A DNA stretch of 27,300 nt from assembly GCA_019308985.1 (NCBI GenBank), contig JAFDHB010000045.1, positions 1 to 27,300 on the forward strand. Reading direction: 5' to 3'. The notes below the pieces were generated by a model. It saw nothing but the letters and a program-made list of their open reading frames with translations, was not told the DNA's origin and ran no database searches. The position numbers and the translations under genes are program-made. Positions 16,608 to 25,020 of this stretch are shown here, piece after piece (position 1 is the first letter of the stretch; the number at the start of each line of letters is the position of its first letter). Source of the DNA: Deltaproteobacteria bacterium (lineage in GTDB: Bacteria > Desulfobacterota > DSM-4660 > Desulfatiglandales > HGW-15).

Positions 16608-18233
16608 TCAAGGCGTATACAGGACTACGAGGCACCTGGTTGTCTCGTCAGAGATGCTTTTCAGTTTGTGGGGGATGTCCGAGTTGAAATGGATGGATTC
16701 TCCCCTCCTGAGATGGTGGACCTTGTTCCCCAGGGTGAGCCTGAGATCTCCTTCCATGACGAAAATGAATTCTTCTCCTTCGTGCTTGTAGGCAACGGGC
16801 TTATGGACCTGTCTCGGTTCAATGGTTATCATGAACGCCCTCAAGTGATCCCCTTCCCCACCCGGGCTGAGCGTCTGGTAGCTGTAGTTTTGTGTGCGCT
16901 TCATGAATTCCCTTGCCCGCATGTCACGGATCACCCTCTTGTCTTCTTCCTTGAGAAAGGTCGCAGGATTGACATTCATCGCCCTTGCGAACCTCAAGAG
17001 AAAGCCGACCGAAGGGGTTACTTCGTCATTTTCCACGTGCTGGATGAGCTCCGGTGTCTGTCCCGTGGCCTGGGCGAGCTCTTCCACTGACATGCCCAGG
17101 TTCTCCCTGAGCCGGCGAACCCTCAAACCCATCCCCTCCCTTCCTTTTTTGCTCTCCTCTTCCTTGCGCTCTTCTGCGAGCCTCCTCATGGCCGCCTGAC
17201 GAATCTTCTCATTCAAAAGGAGAAGGAATTTCCTGGCATCCGCCACAATCCCCAGGTCGGCAAGATGGAAAATGGGCGCATTGGGATCCCGGTTCACGGC
17301 AATTATCCTCTTGGACTCCGTTATTCCCGCAGTATACTGAATAGCGCCGGATGTGCCGACGGAGAAAAGAAGTTCCGGCCTCACCGTCTTTCCGGTCTGT
17401 CCCACCAGGCGGTCTTCTTCCACCCAGTGCTCCAAGACCGGCGGTCTTGTCGCGCCTACCTCGCCACCTAATGAGCGGGCAAGCTCTCTGACAAGGCCGA
17501 AACCCTCGGCATCACCAAGCCCCGCACCCCCCACCACGACCACCTTGGCCTCTTCAAGTCTTTGGTGCTCTTCATATTCCCTGGAAGAGGAAATGAGCCT
17601 TATTTTCCTTGCCGGAGCAACCTCATGTATATCAATTTGCTCCGTGACACCCGGCTCACCCCTGGCCTTGCTTAGCTCCAGGCCGTGGGATTGCAAAGTT
17701 ACGAACCCGGTCCCCCGATCCCCGCTGAAGGTAATGTCGGCCATGATTTGGCCTCCCCAGGAAGGGCTTCTCCCGACGATGGATTCCTCCTCCCACCTGA
17801 GATCTACGCACTCGGCGATCATTCCGGAATCCACGAGCACTGCCGTCCTGGCCCCTATTTCCCTGCAGAAATCGGTGACGGACAACATCACAAGGAGCGG
17901 ATTCTTCTTCCTTATGGCATAGTGAAGGGCCTTTGCATAGTTTTCCGCAACGGGCAAGGCCAAAAACTTCTCGTCCACCGCGTAAACTATGTCAGCGCCA
18001 TGTTCAAGGCACCGTTCCGCAGCCCATTCAATGGACAAGGCCTGGGGGCCACCCGAAGGTTTTCCTTCCCGGTCCCTGCCCGCATGGTCCATGAGTATCG
18101 CACAGGCCCTGCCCGAAATGTCCATGGCCAGTTGACGGGCCTTGGAGAGCAATCGAATAGAGGACCAGAAGAATTTCTCCCCCCTGAGGTCGATCCACGT
18201 CCAAATCTCTTTTGCTGCCTTATGACGCTCCAT
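16608..18233 (-). CDS. Electron transfer flavoprotein alpha subunit fused to XRE HTH and cupin domains
   Basis: Residues 1-345 are EtfA. The N-terminal domain is followed by the C-terminal FAD-binding domain VGQTGKTVRPELLFSVGTSG (277-296), AIQYTAGI and INRDPNAPIFHLADLGIV-type sequence (here AVNRDPNAPIF, 312-322), all canonical. A charged linker (350-366) leads to an XRE helix-turn-helix at 368-430 (RVRRLRENLGMSVEELAQATGQ, then PELIQHVENDEVTPSVGFL), and a cupin at about 465-541 (VHKPVAYKHEGEEFIFVMEGDLRL split across two strands, HFNSDIPHKLKS). Ordinary EtfA ends near 320 residues. It lies 45 bases after EtfB, the same operon as acyl-CoA dehydrogenase, so the ETF part should be functional with that partner. 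DNA binding is inferred from the HTH. Confidence 0.87.
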   Translation of the reverse strand: MERHKAAKEIWTWIDLRGEKFFWSSIRLLSKARQLAMDISGRACAILMDHAGRDREGKPSGGPQALSIEWAAERCLEHGADIVYAVDEKFLALPVAENYAKALHYAIRKKNPLLVMLSVTDFCREIGARTAVLVDSGMIAECVDLRWEEESIVGRSPSWGGQIMADITFSGDRGTGFVTLQSHGLELSKARGEPGVTEQIDIHEVAPARKIRLISSSREYEEHQRLEEAKVVVVGGAGLGDAEGFGLVRELARSLGGEVGATRPPVLEHWVEEDRLVGQTGKTVRPELLFSVGTSGAIQYTAGITESKRIIAVNRDPNAPIFHLADLGIVADARKFLLLLNEKIRQAAMRRLAEERKEEESKKGREGMGLRVRRLRENLGMSVEELAQATGQTPELIQHVENDEVTPSVGFLLRFARAMNVNPATFLKEEDKRVIRDMRAREFMKRTQNYSYQTLSPGGEGDHLRAFMITIEPRQVHKPVAYKHEGEEFIFVMEGDLRLTLGNKVHHLRRGESIHFNSDIPHKLKSISDETTRCLVVLYTP

Positions 18234-18278
18234 AATCCATGTTCCCAGTACCGATCCCGCGAGCTGTGCCCGTTCCCT

Positions 18279-19055
18279 TTACCATTCCACGCCCCATTCA
18301 ATGAGAAGATCAACAAGCTTCTCTGCCTGCTCTTCCTCGGTGCCTTCCAGGAACTTGCACCTTCTTTCCCTCTTTATCCTCGAGAGTGAAAGCACCCTTG
18401 TCGGTGATCCTCTCTGACCCACCTGTTCGGGAGCCAGCATGATGTCCCGGAGGCACCACCTGGTAATTTGCCTGTCTCCATAAGCCTCTTCTATGTCTTT
18501 CAGCCCCAGGTATCCGGACCAATCAGAAGAAGGGTGGACAGTTAGCACCGCCGGCATGTCCAGCTCGTACCTTTCAACAAATCCATCGGCCTTCCTGTCA
18601 ACTGTCAGGGTCTTGCCATTCTTTCTTATCCCGTAGACTCCTGTGACGAGAGGCAAGCCCAGGAGTTCAGCGGTTTGGGGTCCCACCTGTCCCGTGTCGC
18701 TGTCAGAGGACCTCGTCCCGAGTAGGATCAGGTCATAGGGCGCAAGTTTTCCTGTGGCCGCTCCGAGGGCCTTGGAAGTTGCGAGGGTATCAGAGCCAGC
18801 GAGGGCCCCATCACAGACCAGGTATCCCCTATCCGCGCCCATGGCCAGGGCCTCGCGTATCACGAATTCGCAGGTCTCAGGCCCCAGGGTAATCACGGTA
18901 ATGGTTCCTCCATGGGACTGCCTGAGCTTCAATGCCGCTTCCAGGGCGGGGATGTCGTAGGGATTCAATGCACAGGTCTCAGAAGACCTGACAAGGGGCC
19001 CTTCCGGCGCCTTGATCAGGACCGCCTTTACGCACACTACCATGTTCAGTCCCAT
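18279..19055 (-). CDS. etfB: Electron transfer flavoprotein beta subunit
   Basis: A 258-residue FixA/EtfB protein: MGLNMVVCVKAV start, NPYDIPALEAALKL, ITLGPETCEFVIREALAMGADRGYLV and LLGTRSSDSDTGQVGPQTAELLGLP are the AMP/flavin-binding and recognition-loop signatures. With EtfA it forms the dimer that takes electrons from acyl-CoA dehydrogenase. ATG 19055 has an AGAAGAGGTG ribosome binding site; an earlier TTG (19073) is not needed. The gene lies between acyl-CoA dehydrogenase and EtfA-XRE-cupin in one operon. The variant AMP-site glycines could indicate the bifurcating type, which I cannot settle by eye. Confidence 0.92.
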   Translation of the reverse strand: MGLNMVVCVKAVLIKAPEGPLVRSSETCALNPYDIPALEAALKLRQSHGGTITVITLGPETCEFVIREALAMGADRGYLVCDGALAGSDTLATSKALGAATGKLAPYDLILLGTRSSDSDTGQVGPQTAELLGLPLVTGVYGIRKNGKTLTVDRKADGFVERYELDMPAVLTVHPSSDWSGYLGLKDIEEAYGDRQITRWCLRDIMLAPEQVGQRGSPTRVLSLSRIKRERRCKFLEGTEEEQAEKLVDLLIEWGVEW

Positions 19056-19115
19056 GTTCACACCTCTTCTCAAAGCCGATGAGATGTAAGAAAGTCAGCC
19101 ATGGTCAGCTTGGCT

Positions 19116-20258
19116 TTACTCTCCCAGTATCCCCCTGGCTATGACAATACCGTGTATTTCCGAGGTCCCTTCGTAGACCCTGGTCACCCTGGCATCCCTG
19201 AAGTAACGTTCAACCGGGTAGGCCTTGGAAAATCCATAGCCCCCGTGTATCTGGACCGCCATGTCGGTCACGCGACTTGCGGCTTCAGAGGCAAAAAGCT
19301 TTGCCATGGCCGATGCCTGTGAAAAGGGTCTACCCTGGTCACGGAGTAACGCTGCCCTGAACACCATCAGTCTTGATGCATCCACCTGGGTGGCCATTTC
19401 TGCGAGCATCATGGAGACGGCCTGGTGCCTGCCGATGGGGACTCCGAACTGGTGTCGCTGCCCCGCGTACAGAATCGACTCTTCCAGGGCGGCCTGGAAA
19501 ATCCCTACCGCCTGGGCGGCAATACCGATCCGCCCCACGTCAAGGGCGGCGAGGCCGATCCTCAGGCCCATGCCTTCTCCTCCCAGGACATTGTCCACAG
19601 GGACCCTGCAATCGTAAAGTCTGATCGAGCTCACCGGGTTGCTCCTGACACTGCACAGGTCCTCCAGGTCCCCCACGACAAACCCGGGAGTCCCCCTTTC
19701 AACAACGATCACGCTGATCCCTTTTCTCCCCGCCGCCGGGTCGGTCCTGGCAAATATCAGGCAGGTATCCGCCACACCACCGTTAGTGACAAAGACCTTG
19801 TTCGCATTGACCACGTAGTGATCACCATCCCTCCTCGCAGTGGCCTCTATCGCAGAGGCATCCGAACCCGCGTTGGGTTCTGTAATGCAGAAAGCGCCTA
19901 TCTTTTCGCCCTTGGCAAGGGGTGGAACCCATCTTTTTTTTTGTTCTTCCGTCCCGAAGGCGACCAGGGGATATACACCGACGCTGTTATGCACCGTCAC
20001 GCAAAGTCCGATGCCGCCACTGGCCCTGGAGATCTCCTCGATAACGATGACGTAGTTGACCGTATCCATGCCCGCACCGTCCAATTCCCTGGGGACCTGG
20101 ATTCCGAAGTATCCCATCTTTCCCATCTTTTCCACCACCTCCCAGGGAAAGGTCCCTTCCTGGTCTATCTCCCCGGCAATGGGTTTTAGCTCTCTTTCGC
20201 AAAAGGCCCTGACCGATCGCTGGACGGTACGGTTCTTATCTGTAAAAAAAGGCTTCAT
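19116..20258 (-). CDS. Acyl-CoA dehydrogenase
   Basis: A 380-residue FAD enzyme oxidising an acyl-CoA to the 2-enoyl-CoA. Family signatures are present: [19 protein letters not shown] (flavin/substrate strand), [35 protein letters not shown] and [23 protein letters not shown]. The catalytic base is the Glu in [19 protein letters not shown]. Sequence resembles short-chain/branched enzymes (butyryl-, glutaryl- or benzylsuccinyl-type not distinguishable by eye). Electrons should pass to the EtfB/EtfA pair encoded immediately downstream. ATG 20258 has only a weak ribosome binding site. Confidence 0.93.
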   Translation of the reverse strand: MKPFFTDKNRTVQRSVRAFCERELKPIAGEIDQEGTFPWEVVEKMGKMGYFGIQVPRELDGAGMDTVNYVIVIEEISRASGGIGLCVTVHNSVGVYPLVAFGTEEQKKRWVPPLAKGEKIGAFCITEPNAGSDASAIEATARRDGDHYVVNANKVFVTNGGVADTCLIFARTDPAAGRKGISVIVVERGTPGFVVGDLEDLCSVRSNPVSSIRLYDCRVPVDNVLGGEGMGLRIGLAALDVGRIGIAAQAVGIFQAALEESILYAGQRHQFGVPIGRHQAVSMMLAEMATQVDASRLMVFRAALLRDQGRPFSQASAMAKLFASEAASRVTDMAVQIHGGYGFSKAYPVERYFRDARVTRVYEGTSEIHGIVIARGILGE

Positions 20259-20302
20259 AGATTTACCCTGCGCGTTTTCAACACATATCGGCTTACTTCC
20301 AA

Positions 20303-20313
20303 TGAGCTGCTCA
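20303..20313. promoter_or_regulatory. Possible operator upstream of acyl-CoA dehydrogenase
   Basis: TGAGC-T-GCTCA is a perfect 11-base palindrome located 45 bases upstream of the acyl-CoA dehydrogenase ATG. Its position and shape fit an operator for a dimeric repressor, but it is short enough to occur by chance. Confidence 0.25.
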
Positions 20314-20336
20314 CATAAAAACTGGAGGTTGCGATT

Positions 20337-20555
20337 CTACTCCCTTTGGCGTTCCGGCTCGCAGGCCGGGCACGAGGCCCACGGGAAGACGGGTTCACCG
20401 TCTTCCGTCTTCCTCGTAGGACAAAGATGCTGGTGGGAGCAGCTCAGTATCCCGCAGACACCTCCACATTCTGCAAGATCTCTTACAAACTCTACCAGCG
20501 TCACGGTGACGCCCCGCCTGGGACAGTAATACTTTCTTGATCTTATGTCCCTCAA
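20337..20555 (-). CDS. Small cysteine-rich protein of unknown function
   Basis: About 72 residues with seven cysteines (YYCPRRG, AECGGVCGILSCSHQHLC, SCPACE), a density suggesting a zinc or Fe-S site. No family recognised. A GGAGG lies five bases before a TTG at 20555, which I prefer to the GTG at 20561, whose only SD-like bases abut it. It starts about 40 bases after the V-ATPase subunit K stop, so it may be the last gene of that operon. The compositional bias and ribosome binding site support it being real, but conservation is untested. Confidence 0.5.
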   Translation of the reverse strand: MRDIRSRKYYCPRRGVTVTLVEFVRDLAECGGVCGILSCSHQHLCPTRKTEDGEPVFPWASCPACEPERQRE

Positions 20556-20596
20556 CTCCACCTCCGGAAAAGGAGCTGGCTCATACCCTACCGTGG

Positions 20597-21040
20597 TTAG
20601 CCCCCCTTGGGTAGAGCGGTAATCAAGAAGACCATCACGAAAAGGGCCACGGTTTCAATTACGCCGAGGATCATGATGTAGTTGCCGAATCCCTTGCCCG
20701 TCTCTGCAAAGGCATCAGCCGCGTTTGCCGCGGCCTTCCCCTGCATCCATGCTGAAAAGCCCATGGCCAATCCCCCCAGCAACCCGTAGAGGAGTTGCCA
20801 CAAGTACATATCGGGCGGAAGGTTTGCGGCTTTTATGGCGTTGCGCAAGATCATCCCGTAGATGGTCTGGGACAAGGGCGCGCCCACAAAGGCTATTAGA
20901 ATGAAGGGGATGGGTTTGCCCTTTGCAAAACACTTCTTCCATGCCCCTAAGGTCGCCATCCCCGCTGCGCCCGTACCCAAAGCGGATCCTGCGGCGGCAA
21001 GGCTCAAGGAGGCCCCCATGTCACCTAACCCTGCTATCAT
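20597..21040 (-). CDS. V/A-type ATPase proteolipid subunit K
   Basis: A 147-residue four-helix proteolipid, i.e. two c-type hairpins fused. The first hairpin reads GAPLSQTIYGMIL and has no acidic residue; the second carries Glu129 in GVIETVALFVMVF. Ser57-Gln58, Gln100 (MQGKAAAN) and Glu129 correspond to the Thr64-Gln65, Gln110 and Glu139 Na+ ligands of Enterococcus hirae NtpK as I recall them, so Na+ coupling is plausible. ATG 21040 has AGGAGGG upstream. It follows subunit I in the operon. Confidence 0.92.
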   Translation of the reverse strand: MIAGLGDMGASLSLAAAGSALGTGAAGMATLGAWKKCFAKGKPIPFILIAFVGAPLSQTIYGMILRNAIKAANLPPDMYLWQLLYGLLGGLAMGFSAWMQGKAAANAADAFAETGKGFGNYIMILGVIETVALFVMVFLITALPKGG

Positions 21041-21119
21041 TCCCCATCCCTCCTGTGTCCATTGCAGTTACAATACCAAAAGATCCCCCGGATTGACACC
21101 AATAATGGCCTGCTGCCCA

Positions 21120-22505
21120 CTATTCAGCCACACCGGAACCCAATCTGCGCCTGAAGGGCCTAAACATCCGCCCTGTCCAGTTCATCCCGAGATGGCTTGA
21201 AAATTCAAGCATGTTCAGCCTTATGCCGTGGACGAGCACGGCCATTGCAGCCAGCATTATGTTAAGCGTATGCCCTGTCAAGAGTATGAGGACCGCGCCC
21301 AGCGCCTTGAGGATTGAGCCTTCCCAGAGGTTGAGGGCCATCTGGTTGAAGCTTACGGCTATTACGAGGGTGGCGTAGCCCACGGCGAACAGTCTCAAGT
21401 AGGACACCAGGTCAGAAAAGGACCTCATGATATTGAAGGGCAGGTCCCCAATCCCCAGAAGGGCTGATTTTACAAAGTTTCTCTTGGGGTCGGAAAACAG
21501 GGCCACCAGGATAAGCCCCAAAGACAACAGGGCCGTGCTCCTATCGGGCAATGGTCTCCCCAACACAAAATAGCCCGCAAGAAAATACAGGAACCATAGA
21601 ATGAGTATCCAACCGATCTCTGCGAGGATCTTGAGGCTGTTCCACAACCTTACCGCCCTTATCATATGGGCGATGCTGAGATGAACGGCACCAAGGATGA
21701 AGCAAAACCCGATCATGAAATCCTGGTCCCCTGAATAGCTGTTCAGGACAGGAATTACAAGCCGGTTCAGGGGAGGGATATGGGCCAGGCGCTCAACCCC
21801 GAACCAGGTACCCGTGATAAGACCCCACCCTATGGTGGAGGCGCTGAACACATAAAGGAGGAGAAATGGTTCTTTGCCCGCGGTCCTCCACCTTCGCCTC
21901 AATAGGTAAGTCCCCACCAAAAACAGGATACCATATCCCCCATCGCCCACAAGCATGGCAAAAAAAAGGCTCAAGGAGAGGAGAAACCAAAAACTCACGT
22001 CGTACTCGTCATATCCAGGCACCGTTCCCATGAACCTAAAGACGGGTTCAACGATCCTGAGCCATTTGTGGTTCCTAAGGAGGGTCGGCACCTCATCCCC
22101 TGGAGCAGGGTCCTCTATCATCAAGCCCCACCCCATTCTGATGACCTTGTCCTTCAAGCCACCACACAGATCTCCCGGACAAAACCCCTGGAGATATGAG
22201 ATGGGCCCGGATTGACCAACACCGCCCGCGACTTCTGCAAACTCCAGCTCCTCCCTCTTTGACTCCAGGGCTTCCCCCAGCAAACTGATATGGGCAGTAT
22301 GCCTGTTTATCTCGCTCTGGATCTCCTTGATCCTCTCTCCCGTTGATACCAGATCAAGTTCCAACTCGCGTAGTCCCCTGGACACCCGCACCTCTTCATA
22401 GGGGAGCTCAAAATCCTCATCACCAATCACCATGATAATGCTCTCCCCGCGCCTCGAGGCCACCAGGGCATGGGGGTGTTCCACTTCCTCAAGAAACCCG
22501 GCCAT
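21120..22505 (-). CDS. V/A-type ATPase subunit I, C-terminal part (after in-frame stop)
   Basis: This holds the rest of the subunit I cytoplasmic domain and the membrane domain: SFWFLLSLSLFFAMLVGDGGYGILFL, FLYFLAGYFVLGRPLP, LRLFAVGYATLVIAVSFNQMAL, and HTLNIMLAAMAVLVHGIRLNMLEFSSH, roughly seven or eight helices with the conserved GDGGYG and HGIRLNMLEF motifs. It is in the same frame as the N-terminal part (22524-22937), from which it is separated by a single TAA. From TAA to ATG 22505 there are 18 bases that read as an ordinary coding stretch. An AGGG near the stop could support re-initiation, though weakly. The full subunit would be 605 residues, normal for the family. Confidence 0.85.
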   Translation of the reverse strand: MAGFLEEVEHPHALVASRRGESIIMVIGDEDFELPYEEVRVSRGLRELELDLVSTGERIKEIQSEINRHTAHISLLGEALESKREELEFAEVAGGVGQSGPISYLQGFCPGDLCGGLKDKVIRMGWGLMIEDPAPGDEVPTLLRNHKWLRIVEPVFRFMGTVPGYDEYDVSFWFLLSLSLFFAMLVGDGGYGILFLVGTYLLRRRWRTAGKEPFLLLYVFSASTIGWGLITGTWFGVERLAHIPPLNRLVIPVLNSYSGDQDFMIGFCFILGAVHLSIAHMIRAVRLWNSLKILAEIGWILILWFLYFLAGYFVLGRPLPDRSTALLSLGLILVALFSDPKRNFVKSALLGIGDLPFNIMRSFSDLVSYLRLFAVGYATLVIAVSFNQMALNLWEGSILKALGAVLILLTGHTLNIMLAAMAVLVHGIRLNMLEFSSHLGMNWTGRMFRPFRRRLGSGVAE

Positions 22506-22523
22506 CTCATTTTTGAGAACCCT

Positions 22524-22937
22524 TTAAAATTTCACTACCAGACCATTCTCTCTCAAAAGCTCCAGGTCAGAGGGATCAAACTCAGAGGGCTCAAACTCCC
22601 CAAGGGGACTTATTCTTTCAATATCCCTCTCAATTGTTTCCCGCTCCTCGAGGCACTCCTCCTTCTGTCGTGCAAGTGACACTAAATGCCTTGCAAGGTC
22701 CATAGCTTCATGAAGAGGTTTGGGGTCTCCCCTCTCTTCTCCTTGTCCGCTGCCAGAAAGGACATATATGGCACCTTCAAAGAGATCCACTTCCCCTCTT
22801 ATCTTCTCTATATCAGGGGACTTGGGCTCTGTTATATGGGTCACGTGAAGGACGCCCATGTCCCTTATGGTCTCCAAGGTCTCCTTCACCTCTGATTGGA
22901 GGGTCGCAATTGTGACCTTTTTCATCTTCGCGATCAT
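22524..22937 (-). CDS. V/A-type ATPase subunit I, N-terminal part ending at in-frame TAA
   Basis: Starts MIAKMKKVTIATLQSEVKETLETIRDMGVLHVTHI, the usual subunit I opening that links the stator stalk to the membrane, and continues through a coiled coil (LARQKEECLEERETIERDIERISPLGEF). It ends LLRENGLVVKF-TAA, where homologues continue through a Tyr-rich strand; TAC or TAT to TAA is one base away. ATG 22937 or 22925 are both possible starts. If the stop is real the ATPase would need two polypeptides; a sequencing error or a recent nonsense mutation is equally possible. Confidence 0.83.
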   Translation of the reverse strand: MIAKMKKVTIATLQSEVKETLETIRDMGVLHVTHITEPKSPDIEKIRGEVDLFEGAIYVLSGSGQGEERGDPKPLHEAMDLARHLVSLARQKEECLEERETIERDIERISPLGEFEPSEFDPSDLELLRENGLVVKF

Positions 22938-22990
22938 CTCAAATGCCTCATACCAGAGAAAATCCTCTCAACCGGTCCGCTCCCTGTTCT

Positions 22991-23587
22991 TCATATCCGG
23001 GCTGCAATCTTCTTCTTTGAAATCTTCCCCCTGACCACGGCAGCGGTTTGCTGGTCCCCCAGAAAGACCTGGATCTTGCGGATGTTCTCCATTGTCTCTG
23101 GGATCTTCACCTTTTCAAATAGATTGACCCTCTGCACCGTGGTTCGCAATTCCGCCTCAAGTCGTTCAAGTTGTTCGTGAAGGATAGAGATTTCAGCCTT
23201 CACCGCCAGCAACTCTCTTATCTTTGCGACCCCGGTATCAACCCACAGGGGCGTGGAATAGAGGTCGTATTCCACTTCCTCAAAGACCACCCCCTTGAAC
23301 AGGGGGACGACGACTCCCGCCACATTGCCGGTATCCGTCTCTATTGCCCGGACCTTCACGATGTCCGAGATTCCCGCTTCTTCAGCCAGGAGGGCGATCC
23401 ACCCGTTGATTTCCCCCAGCAGTCTCTCCTGCTCCTTGACCTTGTCATCAAGATCAGATCGCACGCGATTCAACTCAATTTGAAGCTGGATCTTTTTCAA
23501 GACGAGGGTCGGGAGATATCGCCGGTACCTTTTGAGGTCTTCCTTCTGTCTCTTTAGTTCCTGAATGGTGAGTTTCAGCTTTGCCAC
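22991..23587 (-). CDS. V/A-type ATPase subunit D (central shaft)
   Basis: A 198-residue coiled-coil rotor shaft. LKRQKEDLKRYRRYLPTLVLKKIQLQIEL is the long N-terminal helix and RTTVQRVNLFEKVKIPETMENIRKIQVFLGDQ the C-terminal helix conserved in subunit D; the pair forms the axle in the A3B3 cavity. GTG 23587 has GAGAGG six bases upstream. It lies between B and I, the usual bacterial order. Confidence 0.92.
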   Translation of the reverse strand: MAKLKLTIQELKRQKEDLKRYRRYLPTLVLKKIQLQIELNRVRSDLDDKVKEQERLLGEINGWIALLAEEAGISDIVKVRAIETDTGNVAGVVVPLFKGVVFEEVEYDLYSTPLWVDTGVAKIRELLAVKAEISILHEQLERLEAELRTTVQRVNLFEKVKIPETMENIRKIQVFLGDQQTAAVVRGKISKKKIAARI

Positions 23588-23721
23588 TTCAAGCCTCTCT
23601 TCGCCCCGGTTTGACTTGGCGGTGCAATCCCGCCGTCAACCCACGAGCCCCCTGAATACGCCGTCCCGGATTCTTCAAAAGCGCCAATCTACACAAGACT
23701 GCCAGATCTCACAACCGGGAG

Positions 23722-25020
23722 TTACCCCTCTTTAGGCCAGAAGGCCCTGATCAGTTCCGACCTCATCCCTATCTCTTCAGGACTGAAACATTCTCCAAGG
23801 ATCCGCCATCCCTCGTCCAGGGCCTGCTCCAGCGACATATCAACGGAAAGGTCCATGAGTCTTTCTTCGAAAAGCCCGCCATACTTCATGAGCTTCTGAT
23901 CCCAGGGGGTCAGCCGGAAACCCATAGCCCTCTTTTCCTCTGTCTCCCTGTAAGCTGCATAGAGCTGAATCATGGTATCCATGAGAGAGCGGTGGTCCTC
24001 TCTCGTATCCTTGTTGACAAACTGTTTCAGCCGGCTCAGGGACCCGAAGGGGTCGATCCTCCCGTTTCGCAGGTAAAACTGCCCTTCGGTTATGTAGCCC
24101 GTGTTGTCCGGAATGGGATGGGTTATATCATCCCCGGGCATGGTGGATACGGCAAGGATCGTAATAGAGCCGGCATCCTCAAAATCCACTGCCTTTTCGT
24201 ATCGCCTTGCCAGTTGGGAGTAAAGGTCACCTGGATAACCCCTGTTGGATGGGACCTGTTCCATCGTGATGGCTATCTCCTTGAGTCCATCCGCGAAGTT
24301 GGCCATGTCCGTCAAGAGGACCAGGACCTCCCTGCCGTGGAGGGCGAATTGCTCGGCTACGGTAAGGGAGATATCAGGGACCATGAGTCCTTCGACAATG
24401 GGATCCGAGGCGGTATGGATGAAAAAGATTGAGTGGCTCATTGCGCCTTTCTCTTCCAGGATATTGCGGAAAAACAGGAACTCGTCGTACCTCAGGCCTA
24501 TACCGCCGAGGATGGTAATATCCACCTCTGATTGGATCGCTATCCTGGCGATCAGCTCGTTGTAAGGTTCACCAGGTACGGAAAATACGGGCAGTTTTTG
24601 GGATACCACGAGGGAGTTGAACACATCTATCATGGGAATCCCCGTGCGTATCATGTTGCGGGGGATAATCCTCTTGGATGGGTTTACCGTAGCCCTCCCC
24701 ACTTCCACCAGCTCCTCTGTCAGGTAGGGGCCCTTGTCCCTGGGAAGACCCCTTCCGTCGAAAATCCGCCCCAGGAGGTTATCGGAAAAGGAGACCTCGA
24801 GGGGGTGACCGAGGAATCTCACCTCGTCCCCGGTTGAGACGCCCCTGCTGCCCGCGAAGACCTGGAGGCTGACAAGATCCCTGTCCAGCCTGATCACCTG
24901 GGCGAGTGACTTGCCCATGGACGTGGCCACCTCGGCCAGCTCACCGTAAAACACGCCCCGGGCCTTGACCGTTATGACATTCCCTGCGATGTTATGAATG
25001 CGAGTGTAAACCCTTCTCAT
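23722..25020 (-). CDS. V/A-type ATPase subunit B (regulatory)
   Basis: A 432-residue non-catalytic nucleotide-binding subunit. [15 protein letters not shown] start, then [28 protein letters not shown], then [14 protein letters not shown] in place of a Walker A loop, as in true B subunits; [20 protein letters not shown] and [13 protein letters not shown] follow. ATG 25020 is preferred over upstream starts 25035 and 25092, because it matches the family N-terminus and overlaps subunit A by only 29 bases, which suggests translational coupling. It alternates with subunit A in the A3B3 head. Confidence 0.93.
   Translation of the reverse strand: MRRVYTRIHNIAGNVITVKARGVFYGELAEVATSMGKSLAQVIRLDRDLVSLQVFAGSRGVSTGDEVRFLGHPLEVSFSDNLLGRIFDGRGLPRDKGPYLTEELVEVGRATVNPSKRIIPRNMIRTGIPMIDVFNSLVVSQKLPVFSVPGEPYNELIARIAIQSEVDITILGGIGLRYDEFLFFRNILEEKGAMSHSIFFIHTASDPIVEGLMVPDISLTVAEQFALHGREVLVLLTDMANFADGLKEIAITMEQVPSNRGYPGDLYSQLARRYEKAVDFEDAGSITILAVSTMPGDDITHPIPDNTGYITEGQFYLRNGRIDPFGSLSRLKQFVNKDTREDHRSLMDTMIQLYAAYRETEEKRAMGFRLTPWDQKLMKYGGLFEERLMDLSVDMSLEQALDEGWRILGECFSPEEIGMRSELIRAFWPKEG

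Noticed and set aside
19425..20189. Long plus-strand ORF opposite acyl-CoA dehydrogenase
   Set aside because: Antisense shadow; the minus-strand enzyme is unmistakable.
22524..22526. TAA in subunit I as recoding
   Set aside because: TAA has no known amino-acid recoding in bacteria of this type; nonsense mutation, split gene or error is simpler.
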